Source: Chinchilla lanigera
Taxonomy: Eukaryota; Chordata; Mammalia; Rodentia; Chinchillidae
Direction: 5' to 3'
NCBI RefSeq assembly: GCF_000276665.1
Contig: NW_004955470.1
Location: 2,348,766 to 2,412,765 of the forward strand
DNA length: 64,000 nt
Shown: in pieces, positions 55,881-64,000 of the stretch
Layout: each line of letters begins with the position of its first letter
Position numbering within the stretch: the first letter of the stretch is position 1
Notes under the pieces: generated by a model
The model's database searches: none
Told to the model about the DNA's origin: nothing
What the model saw: only the letters and a program-made list of their open reading frames with translations
Made by a program: the position numbers and the translations under genes

Positions 55881-58625
55881 GAGGTTAGTAAAACTACAGA
55901 AATATGAATAAAATGTAGACCTTCACAAGTAATAATGTATCGGTATCGGTTTGCTATTTGCTACAACTGGACATATTAATATAAGACGTTAAAATAGGGG
56001 ATACTGAGTGGAGAGGTATATGGGAATGTGAACATCAGAGAAACAAATGAGTAATATTTTTAGTGTAAATCTGTCCCATGTGATATGTAGGACTTATCTA
56101 TACTAGTGATTATTTATTGTTTGGCTGGGATTCAGATTAACCTGGCTGCCCTGTGTTTTGCCTGGTGTTCCTCCCATGGCTCTGAGCTGTGCATTTGCTT
56201 GTCTTATTTGCTGTCCCTTCTTTGCTGGTTGTAACCAAGTGAGGGTGCGAGGCTTGCAGATTCCCAGAGACCATGCAGCCCCAGTCCTTCCATGTCCATG
56301 ACTCTCACAGAGGACCTTGAGCAGGGCCAGGCTGGCCGGAGTCTGTCCTGTGTGGCTCCAGCCCTCTTCTCTCTTCCTGAGTCCCCTGCACACTTTGCTG
56401 TGGGTCCTCTCTCCACCGTTAAGCCTTTGATCCAGGTTGCTCGGAAGCCGAGTTTGCCAGGAGGAGCGGGGGCAAAGGTCTGCCTAGCAGAAGGAGTGCA
56501 TGAGGTTTCCTGGACAACGTCTGTGTCCAGTGTTCCTGCTTCAGAAAGGCAGGGAGGTCTGGGGAATATTTCAGATCCGTGAGTATGGGGAGCGGGAGCC
56601 CATAGCTGGCCATCTTTCTCCTTCCTCTCCTTCTGTCCATGTCTTCCTGTCCACAACCCAGCATTTTCAGCCTTTAGAAATGATAAGTGAGCCCATTGCT
56701 CAGGGCTGGGCATCCAGTGGGCAGCTTTAGGAGGCTATGGGGCCAAAGTGACTGTCTCTTTCTGAGCCTTTCCAGTAGCTTCTGGTGCTCCCCCACACCT
56801 CCTTTCGAATTTCTAGCTGCTGACCTTCTAGCACATTCCCACACTCAGATTCCTTCATGGCCTGTTGCAGGGACATCCCTGAAATTCCCATGAGGCCCCT
56901 GCCTGGTCAGCATGCTTCCTGGAGCAGGAGCCTTCTGCTGAGAGCCACAGCACACAAGGTTTCCCAGACCCTCTGAGCCCCAGGCGACTTCCGCTGTGGA
57001 GTGGAGCTCCAGCACATGGCACCCGTGTGCCTGCAGCACTGGGTGTGGCCAGCTCCACTAGCTGATGCCCAGGCTAAGAGGGCTGGGGCTTCCAGTGCTG
57101 GTTTGCCAGACCGACTCCAAGATCTTCAGGAAGTCTGCAAACTCATTGTTAAACACAGTCATTATTAAAAATGATATAAGCCACAGGGTAAACAAATTGA
57201 ATCAAAGATAAAGGTCATGGAGACTCAGAACTTAGCACTCCCTGCTTGAGCCCATTTTATGATTCCCTGTGTGCTGGACATCATTTATGGCTGTTTTATT
57301 GTTTGGTGGATGAGGTAAGGTACTGTTCTTCTCTCCCAGGGCTGACCACAGTGACCTGGAATGATGATAGCATGAAATGGGCCAGTTGGGAGGGTTTATA
57401 CCATGGAAATCAGCAAATGCTACAGCTCAGTGCTTTTGTGATTGGGACAATTGTTTTCTAACACTTGTATGCTCACCCTGAATTAGAAATAAATGAAGCC
57501 CTACAATCATCATGTTCAAGTGCTGTGCACATAGACTTGAGCCCAGCCCAAGCAGCTCTGGATTTAAGCAGGGTGCTATCCCTCTGCCCACCCTGATTCC
57601 CTTGGCTCCCCTTCAGGGACCCCCCTCGCCCACTCCCCTTCATTCACCTGCTCCCCACCTCCCCAGCAGGGTAGGAGTGCTGTCTTCTCCCCATCACTTA
57701 CCTCACCTATTTATTATGTAACTTCCTTTCACCTCTCAGCTGGGTGCTCCTCGCTTTCTGCCCCCTGCTGGAGTCCCTCTGCTGTCCCTCCCTGTCCTTC
57801 TGATTCTTCTGTCTCAACATCCCCTGGGTGCAGTTTCCTTCAGCTCATCTGACCTTCCAGGTAGTGCTAGCAGTGCTGCTACCAATACTGTCCCTGAGAA
57901 GAGTCGTGACTGGCTGTCCTGCCCTACACTGCCCATGCTCTCCTTCTGTGTGACCTGTGTGCCCATGACTCCCGTGTGTGTACCATCCTGGAGTCCCCAG
58001 ATCTCTTCTTTGTGGATGTCCCATGTCATCCTGACGTGTCCGTGAGAAACTAGTATTGAGGGACATGGATGCAATTTCATCCTTGAAGAGAACGTTTCAG
58101 AGACTACCATAAGCAGGGTGAGAGAAGCCAACATTTCCCTAAACTTCCAAGACTTTTCCACCTCAAGATATTTTGAACCAAACTGGCTGCCTTAAGCCAG
58201 CTCCTTGCACCATAGGTACTTGGTTCCAGCACCACCTCATCCACCCTTCAGGGCTGACCCTAGGGCCACCCTTTATTCCTTTGCAGGTGCTGGGCAGCCT
58301 TGGGAGCTGTGGTTCTGGGAGCTGCTCCCCACTTCAACCTTTACACCTCTGGGCTGCTGATTGTCTCCTAACTTGCTGGAGGAGAAGCAGAAAGTTTGGA
58401 GACCATAAGATCTGGGCTGGTCTACTCTCTGCTCTCCCCTTCTGTTGTGGGTCTCAGCTTCCTTATCTGAAAAGTTACAGTGATCACGTGCACCCAGAAG
58501 TTTGCTTTAGATTAAATGTCAGATAAAAATAGTGACTGCACCATGGTGGGTGCTGAGTTATGGTCAGCTCCTGGCCCCTCTTCCAAGGGTATCCTTCCCA
58601 GTGTCCACAGGGAAAGCTATGAGTG
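55881..58625. other. No recognised gene; 2.7 kb unique-looking
   Basis: Mid-to-high GC. Long overlapping frames around 56200-56720 on both strands show no domain. Pyrimidine-rich parts at 57580-57790. Nothing else is recognised. Confidence 0.35.
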
Positions 58626-58945
58626 TGTATTAATCAGATTTCCTGTTGCTGGAACACAGTACCTGACACTCACAACTTAGTGCAGAAGAGGTTTGATTTG
58701 GCTCACGGTGTCAGGGGTTCAGTCCATAATTGGCTGTTTTCAAGGCACAAACATCCTGGCTGAAGGGCATGGCAAGGCAAGGCAGCTTAGTTCATGGAAG
58801 TAGGACAAAGAAATGTGCCAGAGAGGACCATATGTGGTTCCCAAGGTCACATCCCTGACTCATCCAGACATACACAGAACTGTGCTTTATAATTCCCTAT
58901 ACGGCTCCAAACGAATCAAGCTGACAACTAATCTTAACCATCACA
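58626..58945 (-). mobile_element. MaLR-type solo LTR
   Basis: Antisense LTR from 'tgtattaatcagatttcctgttgctgg' to 'aaccatcaca'. It includes 'gaagaggtttgatttggctcacgg' and 'acttttaa'-less internal text, and the terminal clause 'aatcaagctgacaactaatcttaacca'. About 320 bp, solo, with TG/CA ends. It has the same class of ends as 41057-41431 and a different middle. Confidence 0.75.
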
Positions 58946-61900
58946 GAGTATGAGGGGAAAATATGTGTTACTTATGTCACCAGCTAGCACAGGACTTTGC
59001 TGCAGTGGTAGAGGAAACCTGACAGCCTATATAACATCATGAATTTACGGGCAGAAGCTTTAACTGGAAAGGTTACTAAAGAAAAGAAACACAGTTGGCT
59101 GTCCAGGAAGAGACAGAAAAGTTGGCTTTTCCACAGACAGAGAAGTACCTAACACTTTTATGGGGTCCAAAAGGAATTCATTAATTACATGTGACTTTTT
59201 TTCCGCAAAGAAGCAGAGGTCCTTGGACAGGGTAGAGTTTAGTTACTGCACAGATGTGAATTTACACATAGTCCAAAATGTGTTTTCAAATGTGTTATAT
59301 CCTTCCTCTGGGAGGAGATTTTATGAGGGAAATATAATGAAAGTAAATGAAATTTAGGGTCAGTTTTTGGTTGAATCTGTGGCTTTCGCACTGGTTCCAT
59401 CCAGTTTGCCTTTGCATCCCATCTTCTTGTCTGCAGGACGACAGCGTCTTGCCCACTTAATTGGCAACCTGATTTATTTTCCTCTCTTGTTACTAGAAGT
59501 TGCAGCTGCTACTGCTAATTCCAGATTCCATCAGTGTACCTGCCTCAGTTGTATCTCCCCCATCTCCATCGAGATGTCCTTGCTGTGCCAGGTGAGAGGA
59601 GTGAGTAAAGTTGAATAATAGCTTTTAACGTGTATGGACTTAAAACATTTCTTTTCATTCCTTCCTTGATTCTGAAAGATCTCTATGGGATTATAAAAAT
59701 ACGTGATAATATGGCTGAGAAAACAGTGTGTTTTGCGAGTGTAAGGGGAGGGTTACATCTTACAGTTTTGCGCATCACATGATACCATTCCCCCCCCCCC
59801 CAAATGACCATGATTCTAGCATAAGGATCAGTGGTAGTGGCATGACAATGACAGGTGAATGAATACACTGTTAAGGGTGTACATTTTAGCCAGGATGAAA
59901 GGGGATACTTGCCTTGGTGACTCTTCTCCTGTCCCCAGGGTGGATGGCTATGATGGAGGTGCATTGCCCAAACTCAGAGCTTGCCAAGGGCCCCTCAGTG
60001 ACATCAGTCACCTTAACCACGGTGTGATCTTGTTGTCCAGGTGTCTCCCTCACTACCTGTTTTCTGGACACCCCAGTAGCTCTCACTTTAAGTACTTTCT
60101 TCAGAACCTCCTGTGCTATCAATTGTCCCCCTTCCTCCCTTTCTGCTCCCCATCCTCCACCCTTGGCCCTCTCCTTCCTCTCCCTCCAGTGCCCATCTTC
60201 TACTCAGCATTTCTACCTCTACCTGACTCCAGGTCCTGCCATCTAAACCCCTTTGCCAGTCCTTCCAGCTGTCTTCATACTCAGCAGGCCTCAGTTTGAG
60301 GCCAGACAAGGGTCCAGAGGCTCCTGCGTCTTGTGTCTGCAAGGGATGGGGCCCACCAGGGCTACAGCCAGGTGCTCAAGTGCTCAGCCACACTCAGGCC
60401 CAGCCAGCCCAGTTTGGTTAAATGTGGAGAGCTGCTTCTTGGAAGGCGGGTACCACTTATACCACAGAATTTCTCATGGTTGATAGTGGTCTGCAGAAAG
60501 TTTTAGTGGTCAGATTAAAATGAAAATGAGAATGTTAAATAAAGAAAAGGAACTTGCCCCTTGGGGCTGCAGCACATGCCGGGGGAACTGGGAGACAGTC
60601 TACACAGGAGCGTGTGATTAGAGAGTGACAAGGGTGGTGTGGAACAAGGGTGACAAGGTGGGAACTGCCCTGAAGCTTTGCCCAGCTAGGAGAAAACCAG
60701 GCCTACAGGTAATTAGGGCAACTTCGGACATTGTCACTGGCCCCTACAGAGGAAGAGGGGCTCTGGGCTAGATGTCTGCAGGGTCCACAGCTTGGGATGC
60801 TAAATGTCTGTGGTGCTCACAGCTAACACAGGAGTGTTCTGGGGGCTGGCAGAGACCCTGAGTGATGATCAAATTCCTAGGGATTTCTAGCTGAGGAATG
60901 GCAGAACTGGGAGCAGAGTGCCTGGTATGGAGTGTGGGTTGGGGGGCAGGTCCCCATGTGGGGGTGCTGCTCTCCAATACCCAAGCAGAGTCACTGACGT
61001 GGCAGCGCAAGACTGAAGGCTCAGGTGTGCTTGGCTTGTGCCAGCGACGGAGGCCCGGCAACGTGCTGTGAACCATGCAGGGGCCCGAACGCCCTGGTGT
61101 CTTGGAGGTGGTGGTTATATTGCTCTTGGCAACAGCAGGGCAGTGAGCACCTACGCAGCCTGTGTGAGCAAATGGTACCTGGTTTTAAATCATGGCGCTT
61201 TCAAACTTTTGCAATAATGGCACATTTTTCTTAGCTGAAAAAAAAAAAAAAAGAAAATATAAGGGACTCGGGGACATGTTCTGGGGCTACAAAATGTGCC
61301 ATAACCCCTTACTTAGATGTGGAAGGGGTAGGGTGTCAAGCTTGCTCCAGCGCTACCACTCCCAGCCTCTCCCTTGGAGGCTCTATATTGCCACACACCG
61401 TGTGTTCGGCCACAGCTCTGCTGGGTGCTGCCCGCTAGACACAGCGTTGCCTCAGCGACAGTGACGGGACTGAGCGTGCGGGCCAGAGACAGCACACGGG
61501 TAACACTTCCCCGCTCCGTTGCGTGCACAGTTGGCCTGTGATTTTGGGAATGGAGTCAAGCATGTCAGGGCAATGCAGAGAAGCGGTACCTGGACGTGGC
61601 TCCGCAGCATCCTGGGTTCCCAGCCGGGACTTTCTGCTGCACAAGGCATTTCCAACACAGACCGGGGCCCTGGTAAACAGACTGTCTGCATGGGTGCGCC
61701 GCAAATTTCCACTTGTCAGCCAGCAGTCATTTTTAAGAGCTGCAAGGTCTTAAAAAGATGATTTGACTTTATTTTATTTCCTATTTTTGCAAAAGACACT
61801 GCAAAACAGATTGTACTCTGAAACTGAAAAAGAGTAATTCTGTGTTACTGCGCTTTGACAAGTTTTAGCTCTTGTCTGTGGGCAGTTGGCAAGCATTCCC

Positions 61901-62359
61901 TCCTCCCCTCCTCATTCATTTGTAAAGAAACCTCCTACATGGTGCTATTAAAATAAAAACTTACTCATCTGCTTAGTCAATGCCGAGCAGAATTTCTTTC
62001 ATAGGTTCCCTGTGAATGAGTTCTGAACTAACAGCTCTAGAAAATGAAACTGCTCAGAAAGGAGATGAAAATGATTTGAAAAGGTGCCAGCAAGTGCTTT
62101 GTGTGTGTGCGCGAGCACGGGGTGGGGGGGATGTCAGCTCGTGGGAGTGTCCAGAGACCTCCAGGTTCTGACACAAAATGAAAAACATCCAGAGCTGATG
62201 TGGGAAATACATGATCCGGGGTTAAAATGGAAACCCTCAGTATGGACACCATGGGGTCTTCCAGTCAACAAGCCACGTCTGCATGCATGGCCTCATGGCT
62301 GCCTGCTGACTATGTGAGTGTAGTTTGTGCTTGGCTTTGTGTCCTCACCCTGCTATCGG
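58946..62359. other. No recognised gene; 3.4 kb
   Basis: Unique-looking. Simple patches: poly-C at 59791-59802 and an A-run at 61239-61253. Around 61740-62090 is an AT-richer stretch free of recognised repeats. Open frames have no recognisable family. Confidence 0.35.
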
Positions 62360-62440
62360 CCAGCTGTGTGGCCAGGAATGAGCTGCTTCACTAGTCCGAG
62401 CAGCTTGTCCCTTACTTGTAACATTTAGATAACTACAGCC
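62360..62440 (+). mobile_element. MIR SINE fragment
   Basis: 'ccagctgtgtggccaggaatgagctgcttcactagtccgagcagcttgtcccttacttgtaacatttagataactacagcc' parallels the sense MIR core ('agctgtgtgaccttgggcaagttacttaacctctctgagcctcag'). Confidence 0.6.
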
Positions 62441-62559
62441 TTCCCTCTACAAAACACCAGGCTCCTTCCCCCACTCCAATTCCTCTGAGCTCAAGAATCA
62501 GATTAATCCTGATCATCGGTCCTAACAGTCTCCACCACTGGTCTACATGTGGCTCTCTT

Positions 62560-63250
62560 TGTCATTTATTTAGTTATGTAATTAGCTATTTTCAATAGTG
62601 TAAGAAGCACCTGTGAGTCTATCACCCAAAACGAAAGCTATGTCTAGGACGGTAGCCGCATCTCACTGTCTAGTTCCCCAGATCTCATGAGTCTCCCCAC
62701 TCCTGAGATCACCTCCATCTTGACTTCTGTTGTGCTAATAGCCCTGCTTCCCTTTTCCTTGGGTTTTCTGCTTCTCTCTATATTTCTAGAAGGTACCTAT
62801 AGTTTTATCTTGATTTTTTAACTCTATAAAAATGGCAGGCTCCTATAATCTTGGGGATTACACTTTTCCCACTTAATGCTGTGCTGCTAAGATCCCAGTA
62901 ATATTTGTCACTGTGATTCAGTTGTTCTGACTGCTGCATTATACACTGTGACTATGTCAGAGTGTGGTCACCATCCAGTCTTCCACTGGGGTGCCCTTGG
63001 GAAAGGCACACATCTGGATTTGCTACTTAGAACAGTGCTGCAAGACTCTTCCTTGCACATGTCTGCCCTTATGAAAGACTTTCCAAGGACTTATGTCAGA
63101 ATGTATGCAGAAGTTCAACTCTAGGAGATCATGCCGAACCATTTTCTACAGTATTTGCCTTTACGCTACAAAGCCACGGCCTTCATCAGCTACCACACTC
63201 AATTGCCACACTCAATTTACTTTTTGCTCATCGAGTGGGTGTACAATATT
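62560..63250 (-). mobile_element. Old L1M ORF2 fragment
   Basis: Antisense L1 clauses: 'tgattcagttgttctgactgctgcattatac', 'tccagtcttccactggggtgccc', 'acagtgctgcaagactcttccttgcacatgtctgccctt', 'tttccaaggacttatgtcagaatgtatgcag', 'ctctaggagatcatgccgaaccattttc'. The 'gaacagtgctgctatgaacattcttg' clause of old L1s is recognisable. Heavily decayed. Confidence 0.65.
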
Positions 63251-63251
63251 A

Positions 63252-64000
63252 CAGTGGACCTTTGAGTTATGACTGGCCTCACATACAAACAGTCTGGGTT
63301 AGGACCAGGATTTTAGGTTTAACTTGAAACCAAAGTCTTCAGTTATGACCCAAATGCTGGCCACTTGTGGGTTGTAAATAAAGACTCATGATACCAGAAA
63401 AGCATGTGTAAGTGTCGGTCTGAGCCCAGATGTGCGTGTTTGTAGACGTGATTTTGGTTGGTGCTTTATATAATCACTATGATTACTGCTATCAAAATGG
63501 CCCCAAAAAGCTAGAAAAGAAGCTAAGGAAGGAAGAGAAGGTAAAGAAAGAAATCACAACAGAAAAGAACCATGTTAAAGAAAAGACAGGAACAGAGACC
63601 CTTAGACCAGTTTTTAGTTCTGGAAATGTTTGACCTACTGAGCCAGAAGCAGGTCCTAGTGGGCTGCAGACGCCCTGGGGGAGAGGAAGGACACAGAGAG
63701 CCAGAGTCCTGATGTTCTTATGGAAGGGGCCTCTCCTTCCAAACAACACACACCTTCCATCTCATCCTCCCTTCCTGCAAGCCAAAGGTGTCAACTTGTA
63801 TGGCAAGCACAGTGTGAAACTATTGTTTCTGGTAAACTAGGCACATTTTATAACTTTTTTTGTGAATATATAAGGAAAATTATTGGTGTTTCTGGTAAAT
63901 TATGAATGTTATACAACCCTTCTTTATTATCAAAAGGTTAGTTAAGGGATGCTTTGGGAGATTTGGAACACATTATGGGTATTTCCATTATTTCTTATGG
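63252..64000 (+). mobile_element. TcMar-Tigger transposon, runs off window
   Basis: Begins with a Tigger-type terminal sequence ('cagtggacctttgagttatgac...cacatacaaacagt') at 63253, preceded by TA, the usual target. The far end of the window ('atttccattatttcttatgg') matches sequence near the opposite end of Tigger elements, so the right inverted repeat should lie just beyond 64000. Between them 63500-63510 has an ATG in a context resembling the transposase start ('aaaatggccccaaaa'), followed by a Lys/Glu-coding stretch that quickly meets a stop. The body is too short and too broken to encode the DDE transposase. Confidence 0.65.
63500..63630 (+). pseudogene. Possible Tigger transposase N-terminal remnant
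   Basis: The ATG at about 63499 ('atggccccaaaaagc') resembles the conserved start of Tigger transposases (Met-Ala-Pro-Lys...), but a stop codon follows at the fifth position of that frame. The frame of 63430-63633 instead reads a lysine-rich peptide through this stretch. Given the position within the element, this is a decayed start region and not a gene. Confidence 0.35.

Noticed and set aside
1..64000. CRISPR array, phage or bacterial defence system
   Set aside because: The window is mammalian genomic DNA. No direct-repeat array with spacers and no such genes were seen.

Overview
The window looks like intergenic or deep-intronic nuclear DNA of a placental mammal, almost certainly a rodent. 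The evidence is the SINE set: monomeric 7SL-derived B1 elements, composite B1-dID elements (B1 joined to a tRNA-like ID unit) and free ID elements, a combination known from rodents. One B1 (31805-31971) carries an internal duplication of the kind seen in some rodent families. I cannot name the family or species from sequence alone. There are no bacterial or phage features, and no protein-coding host gene, tRNA, rRNA or CpG-island promoter that I can support. Nearly all the open reading frames are short, overlap on both strands, show no recognisable protein family, and are best read as chance.

What can be annotated is the repeat landscape. At the left edge (1-2672) lies a minus-strand ERVL-MaLR provirus: its 5' LTR, a Leu-type primer binding site, decayed gag, and a protease remnant whose catalytic Asp is replaced by Asn. 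It is interrupted by an L1 3' end. Two L1 insertions (3871-4761 and 11716-12402) are 5'-inverted, the twin-priming structure, and both still have recognisable target-site duplications. A sense-strand L1 fragment with the ORF2 C-terminus and complete 3'UTR lies at 27825-29118. Older L1M fragments occupy 4950-6330, 34236-34655, 39975-40815, 44790-45470, 46850-47530, 48080-48420 and 62560-63250.

Six MLT1/MaLR-class LTRs lie between 13 and 31 kb and near 39 kb, and further MaLR-type LTRs lie at 41057-41431, 49631-50003 and 58626-58945. A second MaLR provirus (42385-44641, plus strand) keeps its internal region and 3' LTR and is split by an L1 with a near-perfect 13-bp duplication. DNA transposons are all TcMar-Tigger relatives: a Tigger1-type at 10768-11058, two MER2-type elements in opposite orientation at 14232-14536 and 19692-20004, and a Tigger at 63252 that runs off the right end. 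MIR fragments are scattered. The youngest-looking insertion is an ID SINE at 52866-52983 with a perfect 14-bp target-site duplication and intact-looking pol III boxes.

The remaining stretches (about 8-10.7, 14.8-18, 20-24, 30-33, 34.7-39, 50-51.8, 53-58.6 and 59-62.3 kb) are moderately GC-rich and show nothing I recognise apart from microsatellites and short ancient-repeat traces. A 230-base run of N marks an assembly gap at 37981-38210. I found no convincing undescribed biological system. The most informative signals are the insertion mechanics (twin priming, nesting, duplications) and a tandem-repeat module shared by the 3'UTRs of five L1 copies. Repeat family names come from memory of consensus sequences, not a database search.
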